A stretch of DNA of 64,000 nucleotides, from assembly GCA_037178625.1 (NCBI GenBank), contig CM074144.1:1984001-2048000 (forward strand). Reading direction: 5' to 3'. Made by a program: the position numbers and the translations under genes. The DNA is from Skeletonema tropicum (taxonomy: Eukaryota; Bacillariophyta; Thalassiosirophyceae; Thalassiosirales; Thalassiosiraceae). This document shows, one piece after another, positions 1 through 13,248 of this stretch. The notes beneath the pieces were generated by a model. That model saw only the letters and a list, made by a program, of their open reading frames with translations, made no database searches and was not told where the DNA came from. Within the stretch, counting starts at the first letter, position 1. Each line of letters starts with the position of its first letter.

Positions 1-665
1 CTGTACAAGCAAAATCGTATTCAACGCAATACTAGCACCATAACTCCTCAATATATGCAAATCCCAACCCACCTCCTTAATCGTCGTGACCGTCCGAATC
101 AACGATCCAGTCAAATTCATCCCCGTTGTGGCCAAAGACTGAGCACCAGTTTGTTTTTGTTGGTGGTTGGCGAGGATTTGAGATCCACGTGAGGTTAGTA
201 GTACTATCGGGTTGTACACCATCAACACGTACAGTGTATCGTCTGTCAGAACATAAAACACCACTATCAAATACACGACATATACCGCACAAACACAAAG
301 CATCCCCACTGTGACTGTGGAGGATCTTCGTCTTCGTGTAGTGTTTCTTGATGTTGATGTTGACGGGCCATCCGTATCTATATCCGTATCCGTATCCCCA
401 TACATCCAAATCATAATGACCACCAGAATAGTCTGCAGCATGACCATGAACACCTCCCCATAGGCAGTGAAGGGATTGCCCCTCCTCAAATTATAAAATG
501 CCGCATTGGAATACATGATGACCTCTCCGTAAATCGAAGTGGGTGAGAGACCCGATGCCGATTTGGAATTGTAAATGTTGCGAAGGACGGGAGCCTTGTT
601 GATGCAGGATAGGCTGATTATGGCGATGCCGATTAGTTTGGCGAGGAGGCGGACGAGGCAGGGGG
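1..665 (-). pseudogene. MPDU1-like gene fragment, array copy 1 (cut by window edge)
   Basis: This is the leftmost visible copy. It is read on the minus strand from the junction at 665 to the window edge, so its C-terminal codons lie outside. It lacks the N-terminal roughly 41 codons and the promoter of the intact gene. The hexamer tract at 372-395 is the common four-unit form. The spacer after it has one extra C near 1139 compared with the other units. Confidence 0.85.
372..395 (-). repeat. Hexanucleotide microsatellite inside the PQ-loop coding region
   Basis: Units of CCGTAT and CTATAT encode alternating Asp-Thr and Asp-Ile pairs just after the second membrane helix, in a loop. Across the nine copies the tract changes by whole hexamers: four units in most, five in copies 3 and 6, and CGCATC-type variants in copies 6 and 9 that add Asp-Ala. 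The frame is therefore always kept. Equivalent tracts sit at the same place in every unit. Confidence 0.9.
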
Positions 666-916
666 AGGTGAGCCCTGTTGCGATGGTACCGGCGCTTGGA
701 TGTCATGGTGGTTTAGTAGTGAGTGAGCCATCGATAGCCGGATAGCTAGCCTGCTACGATAGCTTGGCGGCAGACGATTCAAGATGGGCATCTTGATACT
801 GCGAAACCATTTTTGATGCACATGACCTCATCACTCATTCACCGACCAAGCAACTAACACCTCAACCAAAAAGATCATGACGATGGGCCGTATCTTCCGT
901 TCTAGTGGTCCAATGA

Positions 917-1190
917 AGGTGATAAGTGGCGTTTTGGAAAGCTGAGAGTGAGCTCTATCGATTAGGCGTATAATGAGCCTGATTGGACGACTTTTCACAG
1001 ATCGTCCACGTCAAAAACAGGTCTAGAAAGTGACCAGCCCGGCCGAATTCGGCTCCACACACGCACAGCCCGAATTTCCAAAAAGAGGTCCAAATTAGAC
1101 CAAAATAAGTACAATATGACCACCGTTAGAAAGCTCTCCTTCACCCTCATTCGATTGGTACCATCATTATACTATCAAAATTTCCAAATG
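917..1190 (+). repeat. Dispersed non-coding repeat with two internal half-copies
   Basis: It begins with a GTTTTGGAAAGCT motif followed by CTCTATCGATTAGG. About 175 bp later a variant pair appears (GTTAGAAAGCT, then CATTCGATTGGTACCATC). The whole segment matches, inverted, the region 46683-46960 outside the array, so it is an older dispersed family caught inside the amplified unit. It recurs at the same offset in each tandem unit. No coding potential is seen. Confidence 0.75.
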
Positions 1191-1790
1191 AATAGACGCA
1201 GCTCGGCCAATGGCCTCGCGAAACACACTTCATTTGAAGGAGGCGAAGATCCATTATTTTAGGTTGGTGTATGTGAGATCCAAAAAAAGCCACCACCTTG
1301 ATCGGTAATATCAATGACAGTTGGCACGAGGTATGGTCCATTCAACAGCCATCAACAAATACTAAACGGTGCTCGTCCTCGCTCACCGCTCGCACTCGCA
1401 AATACAGTCCACCTTAATGCAGTACCGTCTATGAAATTAGTTACGCCGATGATCCATCAATACACTTCACGACTATCGGCATGTACCGTCCATTCATTCA
1501 TCTCATCGTTGGCAATGATCATTGTCGCCATTGTCGGTCGGCTCTCTTCCACCAGCATCATTGCCAACGATGAATCTTCTACTCCCAACTCCTTCTTCTC
1601 CACCAACCACAAGCAGAACGACTATGATTGTTGCTTGTGGTGTGTGTTGGAGTGATGAATGTAGAGTGTTGCTTGTGGAGGCTGGTGACAATGGCGAGTG
1701 AGCCGCAAGGCGAAGGAGCCGAGTAGGAATGATAATGACAATGAAGCCAACTGTTGAACCGCCGATGATGATAATGAGGAGCTCCTCCGA

Positions 1791-1815
1791 GCGAAGCGAA
1801 GCGAAGCGAAGCGAG
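1791..1815. repeat. GCGAA pentanucleotide microsatellite
   Basis: Four GCGAA units followed by GCGAG. Present at the same offset in all units; the last unit (about 16468-16486) has three. Confidence 0.85.
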
Positions 1816-2015
1816 GCAGTGGAATTATGTTATAAATAAATACAAAGTTAACAGTGGAATTATGTTAGTGTTGCATCGAGTGAGCCGTCAGGCGAGTGGA
1901 GTGAGCTGTCGATTTACATTTAATGTTGTTATTGCCATCGGTAATAATGGATATTTTGGTCATTTGGATGAAAATCTGGAAATTTTGGGGCGACTTTGAC
2001 GTGGGAATGTTCTCC

Positions 2016-2759
2016 TCATGCCTCCTTCTTCTTGCTCTTGTGCTTGTGCTTGACATCCTCCAACACCCGCTTCGTATTCTCTCTATACAAGACAATCTGT
2101 ACAAGCAAAATCGTATTCAACGCAATACTAGCACCATAACTCCTCAATATATGCAAATCCCAACCCACCTCCTTAATCGTCGTGACCGTCCGAATCAACG
2201 ATCCAGTCAAATTCATCCCCGTTGTGGCCAAAGACTGAGCACCAGTTTGTTTTTGTTGGTGGTTGGCGAGGATTTGAGATCCACGTGAGGTTAGTAGTAC
2301 TATCGGGTTGTACACCATCAACACGTACAGTGTATCGTCTGTCAGAACATAAAACACCACTATCAAATACACGACATATACCGCACAAACACAAAGCATC
2401 CCCACTGTGACTGTGGAGGATCTTCGTCTTCGTGTAGTGTTTCTTGATGTTGATGTTGACGGGCCATCCGTATCTATATCCGTATCCGTATCCCCATACA
2501 TCCAAATCATAATGACCACCAGAATAGTCTGCAGCATGACCATGAACACCTCCCCATAGGCAGTGAAGGATTGCCCCTCCTCAAATTATAAAATGCCGCA
2601 TTGGAATACATGATGACCTCTCCGTAAATCGAAGTGGGTGAGAGACCCGATGCCGATTTGGAATTGTAAATGTTGCGAAGGACGGGAGCCTTGTTGATGC
2701 AGGATAGGCTGATTATGGCGATGCCGATTAGTTTGGCGAGGAGGCGGACGAGGCAGGGG
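2016..2759 (-). pseudogene. MPDU1-like gene fragment, array copy 2, two private 1-bp deletions
   Basis: The stop codon is at 2016-2018. This copy has only four G at the junction instead of five, which puts the spacer ATG near 2800 in frame with the PQ-loop sequence. That would give a chimeric product starting MTSKRRYHRNRAHLP. A second single-base loss, in the AGGG run near 2568, then shifts the frame again. Both changes are homopolymer indels unique to this copy, so sequencing error is a serious alternative. Confidence 0.82.
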
Positions 2760-4109
2760 AGGTGAGCCCTGTTGCGATGGTACCGGCGCTTGGATGTCAT
2801 GGTGGTTTAGTAGTGAGTGAGCCATCGATAGCCGGATAGCTAGCCTGCTACGATAGCTTGGCGGCAGACGATTCAAGATGGGCATCTTGATACTGCGAAA
2901 CCATTTTTGATGCACATGACCTCATCACTCATTCACCGACCAAGCAACTAACACCTCAACCAAAAAGATCATGACGATGGGCCGTATCTTCCGTTCTAGT
3001 GGTCCAATGAAGGTGATAAGTGGCGTTTTGGAAAGCTGAGAGTGAGCTCTATCGATTAGGCGTATAATGAGCCTGATTGGACGACTTTTCACAGATCGTC
3101 CACGTCAAAAAACAGGTCTAGAAAGTGACCAGCCCGGCCGAATTCGGCTCCACACACGCACAGCCCGAATTTCCAAAAAGAGGTCCAAATTAGACCAAAA
3201 TAAGTACAATATGACCACCGTTAGAAAGCTCTCTTCACCCTCATTCGATTGGTACCATCATTATACTATCAAAATTTCCAAATGAATAGACGCAGCTCGG
3301 CCAATGGCCTCGCGAAACACACTTCATTTGAAGGAGGCGAAGATCCATTATTTTAGGTTGGTGTATGTGAGATCCAAAAAAAGCCACCACCTTGATCGGT
3401 AATATCAATGACAGTTGGCACGAGGTATGGTCCATTCAACAGCCATCAACAAATACTAAACGGTGCTCGTCCTCGCTCACCGCTCGCACTCGCAAATACA
3501 GTCCACCTTAATGCAGTACCGTCTATGAAATTAGTTACGCCGATGATCCATCAATACACTTCACGACTATCGGCATGTACCGTCCATTCATTCATCTCAT
3601 CGTTGGCAATGATCATTGTCGCCATTGTCGGTCGGCTCTCTTCCACCAGCATCATTGCCAACGATGAATCTTCTACTCCCAACTCCTTCTTCTCCACCAA
3701 CCACAAGCAGAACGACTATGATTGTTGCTTGTGGTGTGTGTTGGAGTGATGAATGTAGAGTGTTGCTTGTGGAGGCTGGTGACAATGGCGAGTGAGCCGC
3801 AAGGCGAAGGAGCCGAGTAGGAATGATAATGACAATGAAGCCAACTGTTGAACCGCCGATGATGATAATGAGGAGCTCCTCCGAGCGAAGCGAAGCGAAG
3901 CGAAGCGAGGCAGTGGAATTATGTTATAAATAAATACAAAGTTAACAGTGGAATTATGTTAGTGTTGCATCGAGTGAGCCGTCAGGCGAGTGGAGTGAGC
4001 TGTCGATTTACATTTAATGTTGTTATTGCCATCGGTAATAATGGATATTTTGGTCATTTGGATGAAAATCTGGAAATTTTGGGGCGACTTTGACGTGGGA
4101 ATGTTCTCC

Positions 4110-4862
4110 TCATGCCTCCTTCTTCTTGCTCTTGTGCTTGTGCTTGACATCCTCCAACACCCGCTTCGTATTCTCTCTATACAAGACAATCTGTACAAGC
4201 AAAAATCGTATTCAACGCAATACTAGCACCATAACTCCTCAATATATGCAAATCCCAACCCACCTCCTTAATCGTCGTGACCGTCCGAATCAACGATCCA
4301 GTCAAATTCATCCCCGTTGTGGCCAAAGACTGAGCACCAGTTTGTTTTTGTTGGTGGTTGGCGAGGATTTGAGATCCACGTGAGGTTAGTAGTACTATCG
4401 GGTTGTACACCATCAACACGTACAGTGTATCGTCTGTCAGAACATAAAACACCACTATCAAATACACGACATATACCGCACAAACACAAAGCATCCCCAC
4501 TGTGACTGTGGAGGATCTTCGTCTTCGTGTAGTGTTTCTTGATGTTGATGTTGACGGGCCATCCGTATCTATATCCGTATCTATATCCGTATCCCCATAC
4601 ATCCAAATCATAATGACCACCAGAATAGTCTGCAGCATGACCATGAACACCTCCCCATAGGCAGTGAAGGGATTGCCCCTCCTCAAATTATAAAATGCCG
4701 CATTGGAATACATGATGACCTCTCCGTAAATCGAAGTGGGTGAGAGACCCGATGCCGATTTGGAATTGTAAATGTTGCGAAGGACGGGAGCCTTGTTGAT
4801 GCAGGATAGGCTGATTATGGCGATGCCGATTAGTTTGGCGAGGAGGCGGACGAGGCAGGGGG
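4110..4862 (-). pseudogene. MPDU1-like gene fragment, array copy 3, C-terminal frameshift
   Basis: It carries one extra hexamer (five units). An extra A in the run at about 4201-4205 shifts the frame so that the internal-Met frame ends as FACTDCLV instead of the lysine-rich tail with KKEA. As it stands, this copy loses the ER-retrieval signal. Confidence 0.82.
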
Positions 4863-6211
4863 AGGTGAGCCCTGTTGCGATGGTACCGGCGCTTGGATGT
4901 CATGGTGGTTTAGTAGTGAGTGAGCCATCGATAGCCGGATAGCTAGCCTGCTACGATAGCTTGGCGGCAGACGATTCAAGATGGGCATCTTGATACTGCG
5001 AAACCATTTTTGATGCACATGACCTCATCACTCATTCACCGACCAAGCAACTAACACCTCAACCAAAAAGATCATGACGATGGGCCGTATCTTCCGTTCT
5101 AGTGGTCCAATGAAGGTGATAAGTGGCGTTTTGGAAAGCTGAGAGTGAGCTCTATCGATTAGGCGTATAATGAGCCTGATTGGACGACTTTTCACAGATC
5201 GTCCACGTCAAAAACAGGTCTAGAAAGTGACCAGCCCGGCCGAATTCGGCTCCACACACGCACAGCCCGAATTTCCAAAAAGAGGTCCAAATTAGACCAA
5301 AATAAGTACAATATGACCACCGTTAGAAAGCTCTCTTCACCCTCATTCGATTGGTACCATCATTATACTATCAAAATTTCCAAATGAATAGACGCAGCTC
5401 GGCCAATGGCCTCGCGAAACACACTTCATTTGAAGGAGGCGAAGATCCATTATTTTAGGTTGGTGTATGTGAGATCCAAAAAAGCCACCACCTTGATCGG
5501 TAATATCAATGACAGTTGGCACGAGGTATGGTCCATTCAACAGCCATCAACAAATACTAAACGGTGCTCGTCCTCGCTCACCGCTCGCACTCGCAAATAC
5601 AGTCCACCTTAATGCAGTACCGTCTATGAAATTAGTTACGCCGATGATCCATCAATACACTTCACGACTATCGGCATGTACCGTCCATTCATTCATCTCA
5701 TCGTTGGCAATGATCATTGTCGCCATTGTCGGTCGGCTCTCTTCCACCAGCATCATTGCCAACGATGAATCTTCTACTCCCAACTCCTTCTTCTCCACCA
5801 ACCACAAGCAGAACGACTATGATTGTTGCTTGTGGTGTGTGTTGGAGTGATGAATGTAGAGTGTTGCTTGTGGAGGCTGGTGACAATGGCGAGTGAGCCG
5901 CAAGGCGAAGGAGCCGAGTAGGAATGATAATGACAATGAAGCCAACTGTTGAACCGCCGATGATGATAATGAGGAGCTCCTCCGAGCGAAGCGAAGCGAA
6001 GCGAAGCGAGGCAGTGGAATTATGTTATAAATAAATACAAAGTTAACAGTGGAATTATGTTAGTGTTGCATCGAGTGAGCCGTCAGGCGAGTGGAGTGAG
6101 CTGTCGATTTACATTTAATGTTGTTATTGCCATCGGTAATAATGGATATTTTGGTCATTTGGATGAAAATCTGGAAATTTTGGGGCGACTTTGACGTGGG
6201 AATGTTTCTCC

Positions 6212-6957
6212 TCATGCCTCCTTCTTCTTGCTCTTGTGCTTGTGCTTGACATCCTCCAACACCCGCTTCGTATTCTCTCTATACAAGACAATCTGTACAA
6301 GCAAAATCGTATTCAACGCAATACTAGCACCATAACTCCTCAATATATGCAAATCCCAACCCACCTCCTTAATCGTCGTGACCGTCCGAATCAACGATCC
6401 AGTCAAATTCATCCCCGTTGTGGCCAAAGACTGAGCACCAGTTTGTTTTTGTTGGTGGTTGGCGAGGATTTGAGATCCACGTGAGGTTAGTAGTACTATC
6501 GGGTTGTACACCATCAACACGTACAGTGTATCGTCTGTCAGAACATAAAACACCACTATCAAATACACGACATATACCGCACAAACACAAAGCATCCCCA
6601 CTGTGACTGTGGAGGATCTTCGTCTTCGTGTAGTGTTTCTTGATGTTGATGTTGACGGGCCATCCGTATCTATATCCGTATCCGTATCCCCATACATCCA
6701 AATCATAATGACCACCAGAATAGTCTGCAGCATGACCATGAACACCTCCCCATAGGCAGTGAAGGGATTGCCCCTCCTCAAATTATAAAATGCCGCATTG
6801 GAATACATGATGACCTCTCCGTAAATCGAAGTGGGTGAGAGACCCGATGCCGATTTGGAATTGTAAATGTTGCGAAGGACGGGAGCCTTGTTGATGCAGG
6901 ATAGGCTGATTATGGCGATGCCGATTAGTTTGGCGAGGAGGCGGACGAGGCAGGGGG
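6212..6957 (-). pseudogene. MPDU1-like gene fragment, array copy 4
   Basis: It is truncated at the shared junction. The frame from the internal Met at 6808 to the KKEA stop is intact (198 codons). Its only private change nearby is an extra T just beyond the stop, at about 6205. Confidence 0.85.
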
Positions 6958-8306
6958 AGGTGAGCCCTGTTGCGATGGTACCGGCGCTTGGATGTCATGG
7001 TGGTTTAGTAGTGAGTGAGCCATCGATAGCCGGATAGCTAGCCTGCTACGATAGCTTGGCGGCAGACGATTCAAGATGGGCATCTTGATACTGCGAAACC
7101 ATTTTTGATGCACATGACCTCATCACTCATTCACCGACCAAGCAACTAACACCTCAACCAAAAAGATCATGACGATGGGCCGTATCTTCCGTTCTAGTGG
7201 TCCAATGAAGGTGATAAGTGGCGTTTTGGAAAGCTGAGAGTGAGCTCTATCGATTAGGCGTATAATGAGCCTGATTGGACGACTTTTCACAGATCGTCCA
7301 CGTCAAAAACAGGTCTAGAAAGTGACCAGCCCGGCCGAATTCGGCTCCACACACGCACAGCCCGAATTTCCAAAAAGAGGTCCAAATTAGACCAAAATAA
7401 GTACAATATGACCACCGTTAGAAAGCTCTCTTCACCCTCATTCGATTGGTACCATCATTATACTATCAAAATTTCCAAATGAATAGACGCAGCTCGGCCA
7501 ATGGCCTCGCGAAACACACTTCATTTGAAGGAGGCGAAGATCCATTATTTTAGGTTGGTGTATGTGAGATCCAAAAAAAGCCACCACCTTGATCGGTAAT
7601 ATCAATGACAGTTGGCACGAGGTATGGTCCATTCAACAGCCATCAACAAATACTAAACGGTGCTCGTCCTCGCTCACCGCTCGCACTCGCAAATACAGTC
7701 CACCTTAATGCAGTACCGTCTATGAAATTAGTTACGCCGATGATCCATCAATACACTTCACGACTATCGGCATGTACCGTCCATTCATTCATCTCATCGT
7801 TGGCAATGATCATTGTCGCCATTGTCGGTCGGCTCTCTTCCACCAGCATCATTGCCAACGATGAATCTTCTACTCCCAACTCCTTCTTCTCCACCAACCA
7901 CAAGCAGAACGACTATGATTGTTGCTTGTGGTGTGTGTTGGAGTGATGAATGTAGAGTGTTGCTTGTGGAGGCTGGTGACAATGGCGAGTGAGCCGCAAG
8001 GCGAAGGAGCCGAGTAGGAATGATAATGACAATGAAGCCAACTGTTGAACCGCCGATGATGATAATGAGGAGCTCCTCCGAGCGAAGCGAAGCGAAGCGA
8101 AGCGAGGCAGTGGAATTATGTTATAAATAAATACAAAGTTAACAGTGGAATTATGTTAGTGTTGCATCGAGTGAGCCGTCAGGCGAGTGGAGTGAGCTGT
8201 CGATTTACATTTAATGTTGTTATTGCCATCGGTAATAATGGATATTTTGGTCATTTGGATGAAAATCTGGAAATTTTGGGGCGACTTTGACGTGGGAATG
8301 TTCTCC

Positions 8307-9052
8307 TCATGCCTCCTTCTTCTTGCTCTTGTGCTTGTGCTTGACATCCTCCAACACCCGCTTCGTATTCTCTCTATACAAGACAATCTGTACAAGCAAA
8401 ATCGTATTCAACGCAATACTAGCACCATAACTCCTCAATATATGCAAATCCCAACCCACCTCCTTAATCGTCGTGACCGTCCGAATCAACGATCCAGTCA
8501 AATTCATCCCCGTTGTGGCCAAAGACTGAGCACCAGTTTGTTTTTGTTGGTGGTTGGCGAGGATTTGAGATCCACGTGAGGTTAGTAGTACTATCGGGTT
8601 GTACACCATCAACACGTACAGTGTATCGTCTGTCAGAACATAAAACACCACTATCAAATACACGACATATACCGCACAAACACAAAGCATCCCCACTGTG
8701 ACTGTGGAGGATCTTCGTCTTCGTGTAGTGTTTCTTGATGTTGATGTTGACGGGCCATCCGTATCTATATCCGTATCCGTATCCCCATACATCCAAATCA
8801 TAATGACCACCAGAATAGTCTGCAGCATGACCATGAACACCTCCCCATAGGCAGTGAAGGGATTGCCCCTCCTCAAATTATAAAATGCCGCATTGGAATA
8901 CATGATGACCTCTCCGTAAATCGAAGTGGGTGAGAGACCCGATGCCGATTTGGAATTGTAAATGTTGCGAAGGACGGGAGCCTTGTTGATGCAGGATAGG
9001 CTGATTATGGCGATGCCGATTAGTTTGGCGAGGAGGCGGACGAGGCAGGGGG
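8307..9052 (-). pseudogene. MPDU1-like gene fragment, array copy 5
   Basis: Standard unit with a four-unit hexamer tract and an intact 198-codon frame from the internal Met at 8903. Confidence 0.85.
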
Positions 9053-10401
9053 AGGTGAGCCCTGTTGCGATGGTACCGGCGCTTGGATGTCATGGTGGTT
9101 TAGTAGTGAGTGAGCCATCGATAGCCGGATAGCTAGCCTGCTACGATAGCTTGGCGGCAGACGATTCAAGATGGGCATCTTGATACTGCGAAACCATTTT
9201 TGATGCACATGACCTCATCACTCATTCACCGACCAAGCAACTAACACCTCAACCAAAAAGATCATGACGATGGGCCGTATCTTCCGTTCTAGTGGTCCAA
9301 TGAAGGTGATAAGTGGCGTTTTGGAAAGCTGAGAGTGAGCTCTATCGATTAGGCGTATAATGAGCCTGATTGGACGACTTTTCACAGATCGTCCACGTCA
9401 AAAACAGGTCTAGAAAGTGACCAGCCCGGCCGAATTCGGCTCCACACACGCACAGCCCGAATTTCCAAAAAGAGGTCCAAATTAGACCAAAATAAGTACA
9501 ATATGACCACCGTTAGAAAGCTCTCTTCACCCTCATTCGATTGGTACCATCATTATACTATCAAAATTTCCAAATGAATAGACGCAGCTCGGCCAATGGC
9601 CTCGCGAAACACACTTCATTTGAAGGAGGCGAAGATCCATTATTTTAGGTTGGTGTATGTGAGATCCAAAAAAAGCCACCACCTTGATCGGTAATATCAA
9701 TGACAGTTGGCACGAGGTATGGTCCATTCAACAGCCATCAACAAATACTAAACGGTGCTCGTCCTCGCTCACCGCTCGCACTCGCAAATACAGTCCACCT
9801 TAATGCAGTACCGTCTATGAAATTAGTTACGCCGATGATCCATCAATACACTTCACGACTATCGGCATGTACCGTCCATTCATTCATCTCATCGTTGGCA
9901 ATGATCATTGTCGCCATTGTCGGTCGGCTCTCTTCCACCAGCATCATTGCCAACGATGAATCTTCTACTCCCAACTCCTTCTTCTCCACCAACCACAAGC
10001 AGAACGACTATGATTGTTGCTTGTGGTGTGTGTTGGAGTGATGAATGTAGAGTGTTGCTTGTGGAGGCTGGTGACAATGGCGAGTGAGCCGCAAGGCGAA
10101 GGAGCCGAGTAGGAATGATAATGACAATGAAGCCAACTGTTGAACCGCCGATGATGATAATGAGGAGCTCCTCCGAGCGAAGCGAAGCGAAGCGAAGCGA
10201 GGCAGTGGAATTATGTTATAAATAAATACAAAGTTAACAGTGGAATTATGTTAGTGTTGCATCGAGTGAGCCGTCAGGCGAGTGGAGTGAGCTGTCGATT
10301 TACATTTAATGTTGTTATTGCCATCGGTAATAATGGATATTTTGGTCATTTGGATGAAAATCTGGAAATTTTGGGGCGACTTTGACGTGGGAATGTTCTC
10401 C

Positions 10402-11153
10402 TCATGCCTCCTTCTTCTTGCTCTTGTGCTTGTGCTTGACATCCTCCAACACCCGCTTCGTATTCTCTCTATACAAGACAATCTGTACAAGCAAAATCGT
10501 ATTCAACGCAATACTAGCACCATAACTCCTCAATATATGCAAATCCCAACCCACCTCCTTAATCGTCGTGACCGTCCGAATCAACGATCCAGTCAAATTC
10601 ATCCCCGTTGTGGCCAAAGACTGAGCACCAGTTTGTTTTTGTTGGTGGTTGGCGAGGATTTGAGATCCACGTGAGGTTAGTAGTACTATCGGGTTGTACA
10701 CCATCAACACGTACAGTGTATCGTCTGTCAGAACATAAAACACCACTATCAAATACACGACATATACCGCACAAACACAAAGCATCCCCACTGTGACTGT
10801 GGAGGATCTTCGTCTTCGTGTAGTGTTTCTTGATGTTGATGTTGACGGGCCATCCGCATCCGTATCTATATCCGTATCCGTATCCCCATACATCCAAATC
10901 ATAATGACCACCAGAATAGTCTGCAGCATGACCATGAACACCTCCCCATAGGCAGTGAAGGGATTGCCCCTCCTCAAATTATAAAATGCCGCATTGGAAT
11001 ACATGATGACCTCTCCGTAAATCGAAGTGGGTGAGAGACCCGATGCCGATTTGGAATTGTAAATGTTGCGAAGGACGGGAGCCTTGTTGATGCAGGATAG
11101 GCTGATTATGGCGATGCCGATTAGTTTGGCGAGGAGGCGGACGAGGCAGGGGG
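10402..11153 (-). pseudogene. MPDU1-like gene fragment, array copy 6, longer hexamer tract
   Basis: The internal-Met frame is 200 codons, because an added hexamer gives an extra Asp-Ala pair. Of the truncated copies it alone shares the Asp-Ala variant with the intact ninth copy. That points to exchange or a common origin between these two units. Confidence 0.85.
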
Positions 11154-12502
11154 AGGTGAGCCCTGTTGCGATGGTACCGGCGCTTGGATGTCATGGTGGT
11201 TTAGTAGTGAGTGAGCCATCGATAGCCGGATAGCTAGCCTGCTACGATAGCTTGGCGGCAGACGATTCAAGATGGGCATCTTGATACTGCGAAACCATTT
11301 TTGATGCACATGACCTCATCACTCATTCACCGACCAAGCAACTAACACCTCAACCAAAAAGATCATGACGATGGGCCGTATCTTCCGTTCTAGTGGTCCA
11401 ATGAAGGTGATAAGTGGCGTTTTGGAAAGCTGAGAGTGAGCTCTATCGATTAGGCGTATAATGAGCCTGATTGGACGACTTTTCACAGATCGTCCACGTC
11501 AAAAACAGGTCTAGAAAGTGACCAGCCCGGCCGAATTCGGCTCCACACACGCACAGCCCGAATTTCCAAAAAGAGGTCCAAATTAGACCAAAATAAGTAC
11601 AATATGACCACCGTTAGAAAGCTCTCTTCACCCTCATTCGATTGGTACCATCATTATACTATCAAAATTTCCAAATGAATAGACGCAGCTCGGCCAATGG
11701 CCTCGCGAAACACACTTCATTTGAAGGAGGCGAAGATCCATTATTTTAGGTTGGTGTATGTGAGATCCAAAAAAAGCCACCACCTTGATCGGTAATATCA
11801 ATGACAGTTGGCACGAGGTATGGTCCATTCAACAGCCATCAACAAATACTAAACGGTGCTCGTCCTCGCTCACCGCTCGCACTCGCAAATACAGTCCACC
11901 TTAATGCAGTACCGTCTATGAAATTAGTTACGCCGATGATCCATCAATACACTTCACGACTATCGGCATGTACCGTCCATTCATTCATCTCATCGTTGGC
12001 AATGATCATTGTCGCCATTGTCGGTCGGCTCTCTTCCACCAGCATCATTGCCAACGATGAATCTTCTACTCCCAACTCCTTCTTCTCCACCAACCACAAG
12101 CAGAACGACTATGATTGTTGCTTGTGGTGTGTGTTGGAGTGATGAATGTAGAGTGTTGCTTGTGGAGGCTGGTGACAATGGCGAGTGAGCCGCAAGGCGA
12201 AGGAGCCGAGTAGGAATGATAATGACAATGAAGCCAACTGTTGAACCGCCGATGATGATAATGAGGAGCTCCTCCGAGCGAAGCGAAGCGAAGCGAAGCG
12301 AGGCAGTGGAATTATGTTATAAATAAATACAAAGTTAACAGTGGAATTATGTTAGTGTTGCATCGAGTGAGCCGTCAGGCGAGTGGAGTGAGCTGTCGAT
12401 TTACATTTAATGTTGTTATTGCCATCGGTAATAATGGATATTTTGGTCATTTGGATGAAAATCTGGAAATTTTGGGGCGACTTTGACGTGGGAATGTTCT
12501 CC

Positions 12503-13248
12503 TCATGCCTCCTTCTTCTTGCTCTTGTGCTTGTGCTTGACATCCTCCAACACCCGCTTCGTATTCTCTCTATACAAGACAATCTGTACAAGCAAAATCG
12601 TATTCAACGCAATACTAGCACCATAACTCCTCAATATATGCAAATCCCAACCCACCTCCTTAATCGTCGTGACCGTCCGAATCAACGATCCAGTCAAATT
12701 CATCCCCGTTGTGGCCAAAGACTGAGCACCAGTTTGTTTTTGTTGGTGGTTGGCGAGGATTTGAGATCCACGTGAGGTTAGTAGTACTATCGGGTTGTAC
12801 ACCATCAACACGTACAGTGTATCGTCTGTCAGAACATAAAACACCACTATCAAATACACGACATATACCGCACAAACACAAAGCATCCCCACTGTGACTG
12901 TGGAGGATCTTCGTCTTCGTGTAGTGTTTCTTGATGTTGATGTTGACGGGCCATCCGTATCTATATCCGTATCCGTATCCCCATACATCCAAATCATAAT
13001 GACCACCAGAATAGTCTGCAGCATGACCATGAACACCTCCCCATAGGCAGTGAAGGGATTGCCCCTCCTCAAATTATAAAATGCCGCATTGGAATACATG
13101 ATGACCTCTCCGTAAATCGAAGTGGGTGAGAGACCCGATGCCGATTTGGAATTGTAAATGTTGCGAAGGACGGGAGCCTTGTTGATGCAGGATAGGCTGA
13201 TTATGGCGATGCCGATTAGTTTGGCGAGGAGGCGGACGAGGCAGGGGG
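12503..13248 (-). pseudogene. MPDU1-like gene fragment, array copy 7
   Basis: Standard unit. No private change noticed within the gene fragment; the frame from 13099 is intact. Confidence 0.85.

Larger units (their letters stand above)
666..2015. other. Non-coding spacer of the tandem unit (first example)
   Basis: This roughly 1350-bp segment recurs in every unit. I see no convincing gene in it: short open frames exist on both strands but have no recognisable family and no coding-like conservation between units. It holds a dispersed repeat at about 917-1190, a GCGAA microsatellite at 1791-1815 and a short direct repeat GTGGAATTATGTTA near 1828 and 1855. At its left edge, read on the minus strand, is an ATG in good context (CCACCATGAC, about 700) that could start chimeric translation into the gene fragment. 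Confidence 0.7.

Noticed and set aside
1314..1655. Plus-strand frame of 113 codons repeated in every tandem unit
   Set aside because: Its repetition only reflects the repeated DNA; it has no recognisable family, and a 121-codon plus-strand frame over the gene fragment is simply antisense to the PQ-loop gene.
2565..2760. Frameshifts in array copies 2 and 3 as genuine inactivating mutations
   Set aside because: All are one-base changes in homopolymers, the typical error type of long-read assembly, so I do not rely on them as biology.
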